A DNA stretch of 64,000 bases, taken from an uncultured Flavobacteriaceae bacterium (GTDB taxonomy: Bacteria > Bacteroidota > Bacteroidia > Flavobacteriales > Flavobacteriaceae). Both the position numbers and the translations under genes were made by a program. The stretch is taken from positions 1 to 64,000 of the forward strand of contig CANMSN010000009.1 in the NCBI GenBank assembly GCA_947500585.1, in the 5' to 3' direction. This document shows positions 42,591 through 52,066 of the stretch, one piece after another (position 1 is the stretch's first letter; the number at the start of each line of letters is the position of its first letter). Under the pieces are notes generated by a model that saw only the letters and a program-made list of their open reading frames with translations, was not told the origin of the DNA and ran no database searches.

Positions 42591-43605
42591 TATTCTTTTT
42601 TTCTAAATCACTAATATCTTTTACAATCTTTGGTAGATTTTTAAAATGCACATAAGACTTATTATAATCGGATAAAGCTAACGCAGGAGAACCTTGAAGC
42701 ACCTCATTATCTTTAACATTTCTTGCTATACCAGATTGTGCTTGTATCTTAACATTATTTCCAATTGTAATATGGCCAGCAATACCTACTTGTCCTCCTA
42801 TTTGGCAATTTTTGCCTATTCTAGTAGAACCTGCAACACCAGATTGCGCAGCAATTACCGTGTTTTTACCAATTTCTACATTATGTGCAATTTGAATTTG
42901 ATTATCTAGCTTTACACCAGTTCTTATAATAGTTGAACCAATAGTAGCTCTATCTATAGTGGTTGCTGCACCAATATCTACATAATCTTCAATAATCACA
43001 TTACCTGTTTGAGGTATTTTGTTGTATCCACCATTTTCATTAGGAGCAAAACCAAAGCCATCAGCTCCAATAATAGCTCCTGAGTTGATAACACAGTTTT
43101 TTCCTATTATCGTTTCTGAATAAATTTTAGCTCCAGAAAAAACGATGGTATTATTACCAAGCACAACGTTTTCACCTATATATGAATTTGGAAAAATTTT
43201 AACATTATCCCCTATCACTACATTATCAGCAATATAAGTAAATGCACCAATATAAACATCGCTTCCAAATTTTGAGGTTTCAGATATAACTGAGGGCTCT
43301 TCTATACCTACTTTATTGAGCTTTACAGCATTATAATATTCCAGTATTTTTGAAAATGCTAAATAAGCATCTTCTACTTTAATAAGTGTTGTTTTAATAT
43401 CATTTTCTGGGATAAACGTCTTATTAACAATAGTTATAGACGCCTTAGTGGTATAAATATGAGGTGTGTATTTAGGGTTTGCTAAAAACGTTAACGACCC
43501 ATCAAAACCTTCTTCTATTTTTGAAAGTTTAGAAACTTCAGCATCGGGGTTTCCAATCACATCGCCTTCTAAAATACCCGCTATTTGTTGTGCTGTAAAC
43601 TTCAC
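42577..43605 (-). CDS. lpxD: UDP-3-O-acylglucosamine N-acyltransferase
   Basis: A 342-residue enzyme for the third step of lipid A synthesis. The N-terminal domain has KFTAQQIAGILEGDVIG and GSLTFLANPKYTPHIY; hexapeptide repeats follow with GADGFGFAPNENGGY, the catalytic His in NQIQIAHNVEIGKN, and QAQSGIARN near the end. I choose the GTG at 43605. The longer frame starts at a TTG at 43641 inside a -7 promoter box, and MKFTAQQIAGILEG is the usual beginning. It is the first gene of the lipid A operon and overlaps lpxC/fabZ. Confidence 0.93.
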   Translation of the reverse strand: MKFTAQQIAGILEGDVIGNPDAEVSKLSKIEEGFDGSLTFLANPKYTPHIYTTKASITIVNKTFIPENDIKTTLIKVEDAYLAFSKILEYYNAVKLNKVGIEEPSVISETSKFGSDVYIGAFTYIADNVVIGDNVKIFPNSYIGENVVLGNNTIVFSGAKIYSETIIGKNCVINSGAIIGADGFGFAPNENGGYNKIPQTGNVIIEDYVDIGAATTIDRATIGSTIIRTGVKLDNQIQIAHNVEIGKNTVIAAQSGVAGSTRIGKNCQIGGQVGIAGHITIGNNVKIQAQSGIARNVKDNEVLQGSPALALSDYNKSYVHFKNLPKIVKDISDLEKKNNGNS

Positions 43606-43638
43606 TTTGAAAGTTAGTTGTTTTTTGTTTGATTGACG

Positions 43639-43646
43639 CAAAAATA
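43639..43646 (-). promoter_or_regulatory. -7 promoter box (TATTTTTG) deciding the lpxD start
   Basis: A perfect TAnnTTTG match on the minus strand, 33 nt before the GTG at 43605. The alternative TTG start at 43641 lies within this box and would be at or before the transcription start. Confidence 0.6.
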
Positions 43647-43666
43647 GGAAAAATGTACTAAAGTTT

Positions 43667-44878
43667 TTACTTAGGATAACATATATAATATTTAGTAACC
43701 GGTTTTGATAATGCTTTAAGATTTAATTGGTCTGAAGCCTTAACTATATCTTCAATTTTTCCTGATTTATGTAAAATATTAATACTTTGATGTTTTAATT
43801 GGTAAGCTTGATTTGAAATCTGACCAATAAATACGAAATACTCTGCTTCTTCTTTGGATATACTGTGTTTAATAGTAAGTTTATTAATATGGTTTTCTAA
43901 ATTCTCTTTTTTAATAGGCTTATTTTTCACCTTAATTTTTAATAAATTCCTATTTATTATCATTTCACACAAATTAGAAAGTACAAAATCTTTATAGTAT
44001 TGCCAGTCTTTTAAAGCAGAAATGACATCAAAATCATCTAATTCGGAAAAGATGTTTAACGTCTGATTATTAAAATCATCAAGTGAAATTTCATTGTTTA
44101 AAAAGTATTTAAGTGATTTACTTGCGTTTAATACTTTTCCGTTTAAAGTTAGCTCTTTAGCACGCTTTAAAACCCGAATTAAAAGTTGTTCTGCTACCAA
44201 ACCTGTTTTATGCAAGTAAACTTGCCAATACATAAAACGGCGCGCAATAATAAATTTTTCAACACTATAAACACCTTTTTCTTCAACTACCAATTCGTCA
44301 TTAATAACGTTAAGCATCGTAATTAATCGTTCACTATTTATATTGCCTTCAGCTACGCCTGTGTAAAAACTGTCACGTTTTAAATAATCGGCTCTATCTA
44401 TATCGAATTGCCCAGAAATAAGCTGGCACATAAACTTTCTAGAATAATCACCTTTAAAAATTTGAATGGCAAGCGTTAAACTTCCGTTAAATTCTTCATT
44501 TAAACACTCCATAAAAAGCAGTGAAATTTGCTCATGTGAGACATTATTAACTATACTGTGTTCCATAGCATGAGAGAACGGACCATGTCCAATATCATGT
44601 AATAAAATGGCAGCATATAAAGCGTTTTCTTCATCTTCAGAAATTATAACTCCTTTAAAACGAAGTACATTAACCGTTTTCTGCATTAAATGCACACAAC
44701 CTATGGCATGATGAAAACGTGTATGATGAGCACCCGGATATACCAAATAACTCATTCCCATTTGAGTAATTCTACGAAGTCTTTGAAAATACTTATGTTG
44801 TATTAAATCGAAAATAAGCGAATTTGGAATAGTAATAAATCCGTAAATTGGGTCGTTTAATATTTTAAGTTTGTTCAA
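43667..44878 (-). CDS. HD-domain phosphohydrolase
   Basis: A 403-residue cytosolic protein of the HD superfamily related to dGTPase-like SAMHD1-type enzymes. The metal-binding residues are seen in RFHHAIGCVHLM (His) and LLHDIGHGPFSHAMEH (HD plus His), and a later FDIDRADYLKRDS with the conserved D-x-x-D. The start codon is TTG, 28 nt after a perfect -7 box, and no ATG is available upstream. It could hydrolyse dNTPs or another nucleotide; the substrate is not known. It is divergent from porX and 61 nt ahead of lpxD. Confidence 0.85.
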   Translation of the reverse strand: MNKLKILNDPIYGFITIPNSLIFDLIQHKYFQRLRRITQMGMSYLVYPGAHHTRFHHAIGCVHLMQKTVNVLRFKGVIISEDEENALYAAILLHDIGHGPFSHAMEHSIVNNVSHEQISLLFMECLNEEFNGSLTLAIQIFKGDYSRKFMCQLISGQFDIDRADYLKRDSFYTGVAEGNINSERLITMLNVINDELVVEEKGVYSVEKFIIARRFMYWQVYLHKTGLVAEQLLIRVLKRAKELTLNGKVLNASKSLKYFLNNEISLDDFNNQTLNIFSELDDFDVISALKDWQYYKDFVLSNLCEMIINRNLLKIKVKNKPIKKENLENHINKLTIKHSISKEEAEYFVFIGQISNQAYQLKHQSINILHKSGKIEDIVKASDQLNLKALSKPVTKYYICYPK

Positions 44879-44905
44879 ACTTTAATTTTTAGCATTTAAT
44901 ATTTA

Positions 44906-44913
44906 CAAATATA
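44906..44913 (-). promoter_or_regulatory. -7 promoter box (TATATTTG) for the HD-domain gene
   Basis: A perfect TAnnTTTG match 28 nt upstream of the TTG start at 44878, supporting that unusual start. Confidence 0.55.
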
Positions 44914-44999
44914 ACTATATGCGCCCATAATGGGTATTTGAAATAAAAACGTTTTAACAAATTGAAAAATTATTTCTAAGGACTTTAAAAAACATAAAT

Positions 45000-46547
45000 A
45001 TGATAAAAATACTTTGGGTAGATGATGAAATAGATTTACTGAAACCTCACATAATGTTTCTTGAAAATAAAAACTATAAAGTAACCACATGTAAAAGCGG
45101 CACAGAGGCTATTGATGTTTTGGATGATGACAATTTTGATATCGTATTTTTAGATGAAAATATGCCTGGTCTTACTGGTTTAGAAACCTTAAATGAAATT
45201 AAAGAAAAAAAGGATAACCTTCCCGTAGTTATGATTACTAAAAGTGAAGAAGAATATATTATGGAAGAAGCTATTGGTAATAAAATAGCTGATTACCTGA
45301 TAAAACCCGTTAACCCAAACCAAATATTACTGAGTTTAAAAAAGAATTTAGACCACTCGCGCTTAGTCTCAGAGAAAACAACATCAAACTATCAGCAAGA
45401 ATTCAGGAAAATAGCCATGGATTTAGCTATGGTAAACTCCTATGAAGAATGGGCTAGTTTATACCAAAAACTTATTTATTGGGAAATTCAGCTTGAGGAC
45501 ATTGAAGATGCTGGAATGTTCGAGATTTTAGAATCTCAAAAAAATGAGGCAAATACGCAGTTTGGAAAATTTATTGATAAAAATTATACAGATTGGTTTA
45601 AACCTCATACAGATGCTCCCGTAATGTCGCACACGCTTTTTAAAAATAAAATAGCACCTGAATTAAGCAAAGAACAACCTACGTTATTAGTAGTGATAGA
45701 TAATTTAAGATATGACCAATGGAAGGTTTTTGAGCCCATAATTAATAATTATTACAAAAAAGAAAAAGAAGAAGCTTTTTATAGTATTCTTCCAACAGCA
45801 ACGCAATATGCAAGAAATGCTATTTTTTCTGGTTTAATGCCTAGCGATATGGAAAAGTTATTTCCTAATTATTGGAAAAACGATACTGACAAAGGCGGTA
45901 AAAATCTTTATGAAGCTGAGTTTCTAGAATCACAAATGAAACGCTTAAGTTTAAATGATTTAGAATATGAATATTACAAAATAACCAATTTAAAATCTGG
46001 AAAAAAATTAGTTGAAAACTTTAATTCTTTAAAAAACAACGATTTAACCGTTGTGGTATATAATTTTGTTGATATGTTATCACACTCTAAAACCGAAATG
46101 GAAGTTGTTAAAGAATTGGCTTCTAACGATAAAGCTTATAGATCTTTAACCTATAGTTGGTTTAAAAATTCGCCGCTTTTAGAAATGATTCAACTAGCAC
46201 AACAATTAGGATTTAAACTTATATTAACTACAGATCATGGAACTATTAACGTAAAAAATCCATCAAAAGTTATTGGCGATAGAGATACCAGTTTAAACCT
46301 ACGTTATAAAACAGGAAGAAGTTTAACTTACGATAGTAAAGATGTGCTTGTTGCTAAAGACCCCAAAGATATTCATCTACCGTCTATAAACATGAGTAGC
46401 TCTTATATTTTTGCTAAAAACGACTTGTTTTTTGCATATCCAAACAATTACAATCATTATGTAAGTTATTTTAGAAATACCTACCAACACGGTGGTGTTT
46501 CGCTTGAAGAAATGATTATTCCTTTTGTGGTTTTTAATCCTAAATAA
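45000..46547 (+). CDS. porX: PorX-type response regulator with PglZ phosphatase domain
   Basis: A 515-residue regulator of type IX secretion. The receiver domain has DDE at 8-10, phosphoacceptor Asp52 in VFLDENMPG, Thr80 and Lys102 in LIKPVNP. After a helical linker, the PglZ domain of the alkaline-phosphatase superfamily carries metal ligands: VVIDNLRYDQ (Asp234), LPTATQYAR (Thr266/268), NFVDMLSHSK, TTDHGT (Asp412, His413) and a late QHGGVS His. PorX is known to hydrolyse cyclic and linear oligonucleotides and to signal to the SigP/PorY system. The T9SS cargo at 4706-7423 is a plausible client in this genome. tsaE follows. Confidence 0.93.
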   Translation: MIKILWVDDEIDLLKPHIMFLENKNYKVTTCKSGTEAIDVLDDDNFDIVFLDENMPGLTGLETLNEIKEKKDNLPVVMITKSEEEYIMEEAIGNKIADYLIKPVNPNQILLSLKKNLDHSRLVSEKTTSNYQQEFRKIAMDLAMVNSYEEWASLYQKLIYWEIQLEDIEDAGMFEILESQKNEANTQFGKFIDKNYTDWFKPHTDAPVMSHTLFKNKIAPELSKEQPTLLVVIDNLRYDQWKVFEPIINNYYKKEKEEAFYSILPTATQYARNAIFSGLMPSDMEKLFPNYWKNDTDKGGKNLYEAEFLESQMKRLSLNDLEYEYYKITNLKSGKKLVENFNSLKNNDLTVVVYNFVDMLSHSKTEMEVVKELASNDKAYRSLTYSWFKNSPLLEMIQLAQQLGFKLILTTDHGTINVKNPSKVIGDRDTSLNLRYKTGRSLTYDSKDVLVAKDPKDIHLPSINMSSSYIFAKNDLFFAYPNNYNHYVSYFRNTYQHGGVSLEEMIIPFVVFNPK

Positions 46548-46611
46548 CCCACAAAAAGCACAAAACATCGATGAAATACGCTTTTTTCTAGGTTTTTCGA
46601 GATATTATTAC

Positions 46612-46619
46612 TAATTTTG
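46612..46619 (+). promoter_or_regulatory. -7 promoter box (TAATTTTG) for tsaE
   Basis: A perfect TAnnTTTG match 20 nt before the TTG start at 46639. Confidence 0.5.
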
Positions 46620-46638
46620 CGTATAAATTTTATTTAAG

Positions 46639-47049
46639 TTGGATATTACTTATGAATTAAATGAAGTTGAAAGTGTTGTTAAACGACTAATTAATAACCT
46701 AACTTCTAAAACGTTATTGTTTTATGGTGATATGGGCGTTGGTAAAACAACTCTTATTAAAGCCATTGCAAAAACATTAGGAAGTAAAGATCAAGTTAGT
46801 AGTCCAACATTTTCAATTGTTAATGAATATGAATTAAGTAATGATAAAATTTATCATTTTGATTTATATAGAATAAAAGATTTAGATGAAGCTTATAATT
46901 TTGGCATTGAAGATTATTTATTTTCTAATCATTGGATCATTATTGAATGGCCAGAAAAAATAGAAGCCATTTTAACAGATAAAATAGATGTTATTGAGTT
47001 AAAAATAGAATCTAAAAGCAAAAGAAATTTAAAATTGAATAATAGATAA
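46639..47049 (+). CDS. tsaE: tRNA threonylcarbamoyladenosine biosynthesis ATPase TsaE
   Basis: A 136-residue P-loop ATPase that helps the TsaB-TsaD complex make t6A37 in ANN-decoding tRNAs. It has the Walker A GDMGVGKTT, SSPTFSIVNEYE with the conserved Thr, YHFDLYRI, and IIIEWPEK near the end. The start codon appears to be TTG; the encoded MDITYELNEVESVV is a normal family N-terminus. It follows porX by about 90 nt, a synteny I associate with Bacteroidota genomes. Confidence 0.92.
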   Translation: MDITYELNEVESVVKRLINNLTSKTLLFYGDMGVGKTTLIKAIAKTLGSKDQVSSPTFSIVNEYELSNDKIYHFDLYRIKDLDEAYNFGIEDYLFSNHWIIIEWPEKIEAILTDKIDVIELKIESKSKRNLKLNNR

Positions 47050-47200
47050 ACCTAACAAAAACAGCCAATTAGTACAAATGAATAACAAAATACATTCCAA
47101 TTTTTGAAGTTTTACGGGAAACCCACAGCTTAAATTTTAAAAAGCATTGTTTTTAACATTTATTTAACATTTGAGTATATTCTTCAGAAAGACCTTTAGT

Positions 47201-47208
47201 TACATTTG
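47201..47208 (+). promoter_or_regulatory. -7 promoter box (TACATTTG) for the small peptide gene
   Basis: A perfect TAnnTTTG match 29 nt before the ATG at 47237. Confidence 0.5.
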
Positions 47209-47236
47209 GGTATTAATTAATTAAATCCCTTATAAA

Positions 47237-47377
47237 ATGAAAACTAAAAAGTATGTAATTGCAATCGCAATTTTCGGAGGTATGTTATTTTTAGCTAATG
47301 CAGCGAATGAATATAACCTAGATGCAGAACAAACAGCAGTCAGAAAAGATAGAATTAAAAAGCCAACGCACGGGTAA
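47237..47377 (+). CDS. Small secreted peptide, 46 residues
   Basis: A short reading frame with a signal-peptide-like N-terminus (MKTKKYVIAIAIFGGMLFLA, cleaved near ANAAN), then a charged tail EYNLDAEQTAVRKDRIKKP and a THG end. It has a perfect -7 box upstream. It overlaps the next gene's longest frame by 56 nt in another phase; if that gene starts at the TTG at 47385 instead, the two are separated by 7 nt. I do not know a family for it. The signal-like start and promoter make it likely to be real. Confidence 0.6.
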   Translation: MKTKKYVIAIAIFGGMLFLANAANEYNLDAEQTAVRKDRIKKPTHG

Positions 47378-47861
47378 TAAAGGATTGGTTACAGGTAGTG
47401 TAGTAGCTACTTTTATAGCCATAACTCCTTATTTATTTTATTTACATGAAAGTGTTCCAGATACAAAAGTCTGGGACACTTTTTTATTTAAATATGATAG
47501 TGGCTTTTTTGAAAGTGCAAATGTAGCTATGTGGATTTTGACAGGGAAATTAATTCCACTTCTTTTATTATTTGTTTGGTTTTTCACATCAAGGCATTGG
47601 TGGTATCATGTATTATTAGTTCCTATTTCAATGTATGCTTATCAGATATTTGCAACATTAAATGATGACTTAAAATATTTTGATTCCAACCAATTGATTT
47701 ATTTAATACCAATAATGGCTATTATTATACCCTCAATTTATCTGATTAGAGCTCGCATATTTAACAAAGTGAATAATGCAACTAAATCTCTTGAAGAACT
47801 AGAAGAGGAATTTAAAATTTCGCCTAAAAACTTTTGGGAAAAAGTCAAAGGTTATTTTTAA
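47322..47861 (+). CDS. Four-helix membrane protein of unknown function
   Basis: A 179-residue inner-membrane protein, unrecognised. Four hydrophobic segments are seen: LVTGSVVATFIAITPYLFYL (about 22-41), LTGKLIPLLLLFVWFF, HVLLVPISMYAYQIFATL and LIYLIPIMAIIIPSIYLI. A coiled acidic tail (KSLEELEEEFKI) ends the protein. The ATG at 47322 overlaps the small peptide gene; the first 21 residues are polar and the start may instead be TTG at 47385. Its end overlaps the end of the convergent TonB-receptor gene by 4 nt. Confidence 0.65.
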   Translation: MQNKQQSEKIELKSQRTGNKGLVTGSVVATFIAITPYLFYLHESVPDTKVWDTFLFKYDSGFFESANVAMWILTGKLIPLLLLFVWFFTSRHWWYHVLLVPISMYAYQIFATLNDDLKYFDSNQLIYLIPIMAIIIPSIYLIRARIFNKVNNATKSLEELEEEFKISPKNFWEKVKGYF

Positions 47862-50281
47862 TTTGCTAATCTATACCTTTCATTTAGCTCAATTTCTTTT
47901 CTGTTGTTATTTAATTTAAAATTTCCAAATTTATAATCAAAACCAAGTGTAAATAGTCTGTTTTCAATTCTGGAATCCAGTTTAATATCTTGATTTAAGT
48001 AGTTAGTACTTTGTGTAAAGTTTTGTGTATTAAAGATATCTAAAACACCTATGCTAACAGATGCTTTGTTATCCCAAAGTGTTTTTCTTAAATTAACATC
48101 CAAACCAAAACGATTACTAATAATTGAGGGACCATCAGCTATTGGAGAAATATATAATAACGATACATCAGCTATTAAACTTTCATCTTTTAAAAAAGAA
48201 AAATAATTAACCATTTGTGTGTAAAATGACCATTGACCAATAGTTTCCAATTCATTATTTGTTTCTAGAGCAAAGAATTGGTTGTCATAGTAAAAAAGAG
48301 ATGATAAAACATATAGATTCCAATCATTAGTAATTGAAGTATAGGTCGTAAAATCTAAACCATAGGAAATACTTCTATCAATATTAGTGTTTAAATATTT
48401 TAAAAGATTGTCATTATTATCTTGAAAAACAATTTGTAATGCAGGATCTTTTTCATACCTGTAGTAAAGCTCAAAAGTATAGTCTTGTTTAAATGTATAT
48501 CCCAAAATAAATGTATCATCGATTTGTGGAAGTAGGTTTGGATCACCTGTTACAAATGCATTATCATTTAAAAAATACTTAAACGGATTTAATTGCGCAT
48601 ATCGTGGCCTATAAATACGTTTATTATAATTAAAATATATTTCATTATTCTCATTTATTTTATTGGTAACATAGAATGAAGGGAAGAATTTAATATAATC
48701 ATTATTATTGATTTGATTTGTAGACAAGGAATTCCCTTTAATATCGGTATATTCAGTTCTAAGTCCTAATTTTAAACTCCACGTATCCCAATCTTTTGAA
48801 AAACTACTATATAAAGCATAATTAGTTTCATCATACAAAAACGTATCGGAGTTTTCTAAATCTTCTTCTCGTATGCCATTATTAAATGTAAACTGATTTA
48901 AAATACTTTCTGAATTAATATTTGAAACCTTCCCTCCTGCTTCAAATTGAGCTGAATCATCAATTGTTAATTCATAATCTATTTGCCCTGTATATAATTT
49001 TATTTTTTGACTTGAAAATGTTTGAAATCTATTATTTCTAAACTCATCAACCTCATTAGGCAAGAAATAATCAGTATCCACATTTTGAAAACTCGAAAAA
49101 TCATAATTTGTGTGATGTAAATTGGCAGAAAGCTTTTCTCCTTCTTTTTTAAACTTATGAATATAATCTAGAGAAAAGGCAAAGTTAAATGTTTCATCTC
49201 TTAATCTGTTTTGAGTATTGAATATGGAGTCTAGAACTTTATTAGCACCAAAAACTTGAGTTCCAGAATTTACAGATGTTTCTGTGTTTTCTCTTGGAGA
49301 AATTAACATACTTGTAGAAAAACCAAGACTATTATTTTCATTCAACTCATAATCAATATTAGCATTAATATTTTGATTAGCGTTTTCACGAGTTCTCTTA
49401 AAATCGGTTTCCCAACTTGATGTTATTTGGTCGTTTTCTATAAAATTCACAAATTCATCATTATTTCTAAAATCTTTTCTTGGGCTAATACTATAGTTTA
49501 AATAGCTGTTTAATTTTTTTGTCTTAAAAAAATGACTAGTTCCAAAGGAATATTTTGGAAATTCTGAGCCTTGTTTATAATTGCCAAAAACACTCCCATT
49601 ATAACCCGCGATGATATTTTTACTCGTTACTATATTAATTACTGCGCCGCCTTCAGCCTCATATTTGGCTGGTGGATTTGTAATTACTTCTATAGACTTA
49701 ACATTAGTTGCCGATGTCCCTTCTAAAAGCTGCATAACTTCATTGGAAGATAAATGAACTCTTCTATCATTTATATAAACCGTAGGTTCTGAGTTTTTAA
49801 CTGTAATAGACTCATCTTGAACTAAAACACTAGGCGTGTTTTTTAAAACATCCAACACATTATTGTTAGACAATGTGGAGTTTTCAACATTAAAAACTAA
49901 TCGATCAACTAATCGCTTTACAGTTGGTTTTTTTGCTATAACAACAACACCATCAAGCTCTTCACTTTTCTCTTCAAGTATAATAGTTTTAATATTTAAG
50001 CTTTTTTTTAATGAATAAATGGCTTCAAATTCATCAAAGCCTAAAAAACTTATTTTTAACTTATAACTACCACTTTTTAAATCTTGAAATTTGAATACAC
50101 CTTGACTATTTGTAGCGGTTCCTTTCAAAAACGAATTGTCTTCAATATCATGCAACGTAACATTACTGAAAGCAATTGGATTATTGTCTATATCTTTAAC
50201 AACACCTTCAAAAACAATATTTTGAGAAACACAAAGTATTGAAAATAAAAATAAAAAAGAAGATATTAACTTTGTGTACAT
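47858..50281 (-). CDS. TonB-dependent outer membrane receptor
   Basis: An 807-residue outer-membrane receptor. A signal peptide (about 1-19) is followed by a CarboxypepD_reg-like domain (EGVVKDIDNNPIAFSNVTLHD to about residue 105), a plug region (VLDVLKNTPSVLVQDES, SIEVITNPPAKYEAEGGAVINIV, about 125-215), and a large OMP_b-brl_3-type barrel to the end (final strands FTLGFDYKFGNFKLN). TonB-dependent transporters import siderophores, peptides or glycans; this kind is often found with no SusD partner. The ligand is unknown, and no SusD-like gene is near. Confidence 0.9.
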   Translation of the reverse strand: MYTKLISSFLFLFSILCVSQNIVFEGVVKDIDNNPIAFSNVTLHDIEDNSFLKGTATNSQGVFKFQDLKSGSYKLKISFLGFDEFEAIYSLKKSLNIKTIILEEKSEELDGVVVIAKKPTVKRLVDRLVFNVENSTLSNNNVLDVLKNTPSVLVQDESITVKNSEPTVYINDRRVHLSSNEVMQLLEGTSATNVKSIEVITNPPAKYEAEGGAVINIVTSKNIIAGYNGSVFGNYKQGSEFPKYSFGTSHFFKTKKLNSYLNYSISPRKDFRNNDEFVNFIENDQITSSWETDFKRTRENANQNINANIDYELNENNSLGFSTSMLISPRENTETSVNSGTQVFGANKVLDSIFNTQNRLRDETFNFAFSLDYIHKFKKEGEKLSANLHHTNYDFSSFQNVDTDYFLPNEVDEFRNNRFQTFSSQKIKLYTGQIDYELTIDDSAQFEAGGKVSNINSESILNQFTFNNGIREEDLENSDTFLYDETNYALYSSFSKDWDTWSLKLGLRTEYTDIKGNSLSTNQINNNDYIKFFPSFYVTNKINENNEIYFNYNKRIYRPRYAQLNPFKYFLNDNAFVTGDPNLLPQIDDTFILGYTFKQDYTFELYYRYEKDPALQIVFQDNNDNLLKYLNTNIDRSISYGLDFTTYTSITNDWNLYVLSSLFYYDNQFFALETNNELETIGQWSFYTQMVNYFSFLKDESLIADVSLLYISPIADGPSIISNRFGLDVNLRKTLWDNKASVSIGVLDIFNTQNFTQSTNYLNQDIKLDSRIENRLFTLGFDYKFGNFKLNNNRKEIELNERYRLAN

Positions 50282-50297
50282 ATGTGAAATTCTAATG

Positions 50298-50305
50298 CAA
50301 ACTTA
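50298..50305 (-). promoter_or_regulatory. -7 promoter box (TAAGTTTG) for the TonB-dependent receptor
   Basis: A perfect TAnnTTTG match on the minus strand 17 nt before the ATG at 50281. Confidence 0.5.
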
Positions 50306-50442
50306 TAATAATTATTTTAAAAAGTATTGGGGTTTAGCCACATCTATTACACTTTTTTTTCTTACAATTATTTAAATAATAAAAAGTTTTTTTAAACAAT
50401 AAAAAATTAATTTGTAATTTGATTTTTTAAATAAAAATATTC

Positions 50443-51642
50443 ATGTCCGAATCATTATCACCTTTCACCAAACAACAACTTTTACCACAAGAAGAAACGC
50501 TTGAAATTTATAAGCGAAAAGGTGAATTATATATAGGTATCCCGAAAGAAACTGCTTATCAAGAAAAGCGTGTTTGCTTAACTCCAGATGCCGTTTCAGC
50601 ATTAGTTAGTAACGGGCATAAAGTCCTTTTAGAATCGGGTGCTGGAGATGGTGCGCGTTTCAGTGATAAAGATTATAGTGAAGCTGGAGCAGAAATAAGC
50701 AAAGATACCGCAAAGGTTTTTGCTTGCCCAATGATTCTTAAAGTAGAGCCTCCTACTATGGAGCAAATAAAACTCCTAAACCCACAAACTATTTTAATTT
50801 CAGCACTGCAAATAAAAACCCAAACAAAAAAATATTTTGAAGCGTTAGCATCAAAACGTATTACTGCTTTAGCTTTTGAATTTATTAGAGATACCGATGG
50901 TACTTATCCTGCAGTTAGGTCTTTAAGTGAAATAGCAGGAACAGCTTCGGTTCTAATAGCTTCAGAACTGCTTTCAGATAACAGAGATGGAAACGGACTC
51001 ATGTTTGGTAATATAAGTGGTGTTCCTCCATTAGAAGTTGTAATTATTGGCGCAGGAACGGTAGGTGAATTTGCAGCAAGAAGCTCTATGGGTTTGGGCG
51101 CTAATGTGAAAGTTTTTGATAATTCAATAAATAAACTAAGACGTATTCAAACAAATTTAGGAAGACCTTTTTTTACTTCTACCTTGCAGCCCAAAAACTT
51201 AACTAAAGCATTGAGACGCTGTGATGTAGTTATAGGTGCCGTTAGAGGGACAAATAGATCACCAATAATAGTTTCAGAGGCAATGGTTGAAAAAATGAAA
51301 AAAGGCTCGGTTATTATAGATGTAAGTATAGATATGGGCGGATGTTTTGAAACTAGTGAAGTGACTACGCACAAACAACCAACGTTCATAAAACACGATG
51401 TTATTCATTATTGTGTACCAAATATTCCTGCCAGATATTCCCGTACTGCTTCTGTTTCTCTAAGTAATATTTTTACACCTTATTTATTGAAAATTGCTGA
51501 AGATGGTGGTATAGAAAATTCTCTTAGATTTGATAGAGGTTTAAAAAATGGATTGTACTTTTACCACGGCATTTTAACTAGCAAATCTGTTGGTGAATGG
51601 TTTGATTTAAAATATAGCGATATTAATCTCCTTGTATTTTAA
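50443..51642 (+). CDS. ald: Alanine dehydrogenase
   Basis: A 399-residue NAD-linked enzyme converting alanine to pyruvate and ammonia (or the reverse). It shows the AlaDH/PNT N-terminal domain (IGIPKETAYQEKRVCLTPDAV, then LLESGAGDGARFSDKDY), the VEPPTMEQIKLL stretch with the substrate-binding Lys, and the Rossmann-type VVIIGAGTVGEFAARSSMGLGA, DVVIGAVRG and a conserved GSVIIDVSIDMGGCFET. The family's usual length is about 370-400. It is a plus-strand gene after the divergent TonB receptor. Confidence 0.93.
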   Translation: MSESLSPFTKQQLLPQEETLEIYKRKGELYIGIPKETAYQEKRVCLTPDAVSALVSNGHKVLLESGAGDGARFSDKDYSEAGAEISKDTAKVFACPMILKVEPPTMEQIKLLNPQTILISALQIKTQTKKYFEALASKRITALAFEFIRDTDGTYPAVRSLSEIAGTASVLIASELLSDNRDGNGLMFGNISGVPPLEVVIIGAGTVGEFAARSSMGLGANVKVFDNSINKLRRIQTNLGRPFFTSTLQPKNLTKALRRCDVVIGAVRGTNRSPIIVSEAMVEKMKKGSVIIDVSIDMGGCFETSEVTTHKQPTFIKHDVIHYCVPNIPARYSRTASVSLSNIFTPYLLKIAEDGGIENSLRFDRGLKNGLYFYHGILTSKSVGEWFDLKYSDINLLVF

Positions 51643-51682
51643 TCAAACAAAAATGCCACAAACCTTTTGCAAAATTTTTTAA

Positions 51683-52063
51683 ATGAAACTTATACAACGT
51701 ATAGGCTATTACTTAGGTGGTTTTTCTATCGGATTAGTAATTTTAGCTTTCTTCTTAAATGGAAAAAAAACATCTTGTAGCTATGGTCCTGAAGCTCGTG
51801 TTTTAAAAAATATAAATACTAAAAAAATTATTTACGGTGATGTTATTAATTCACATATCGAAAATAAAACCATTGATTCCGCAGATATAATCTATGTTTT
51901 AAAAAAAGGAACTATTAATTTTTCTGAAAGTAAAACAAGACAAGAGCCATGTGGTATCTATATTGTTGAAGGCGATTATAATAACAATGAAATTATTTTA
52001 ACTGTAGAAAACTGTGATAGTATTGCGACAATCAAGCATTTGGAAAAAAAGCAAATTCATTAA
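51683..52063 (+). CDS. DUF4258-like membrane-anchored protein
   Basis: A 126-residue protein with one N-terminal hydrophobic segment (GYYLGGFSIGLVILAFFL, about 8-25) and a short beta-rich body: CSYGPEARVLKNI, IIYVLKKGTINFSESKT and IYIVEGDYNNNEIILTVENC. The pattern resembles DUF4258. It follows ald by 40 nt and is probably co-transcribed with it. Its end meets the convergent proline dehydrogenase. Confidence 0.55.
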   Translation: MKLIQRIGYYLGGFSIGLVILAFFLNGKKTSCSYGPEARVLKNINTKKIIYGDVINSHIENKTIDSADIIYVLKKGTINFSESKTRQEPCGIYIVEGDYNNNEIILTVENCDSIATIKHLEKKQIH

Positions 52064-52066
52064 AAA

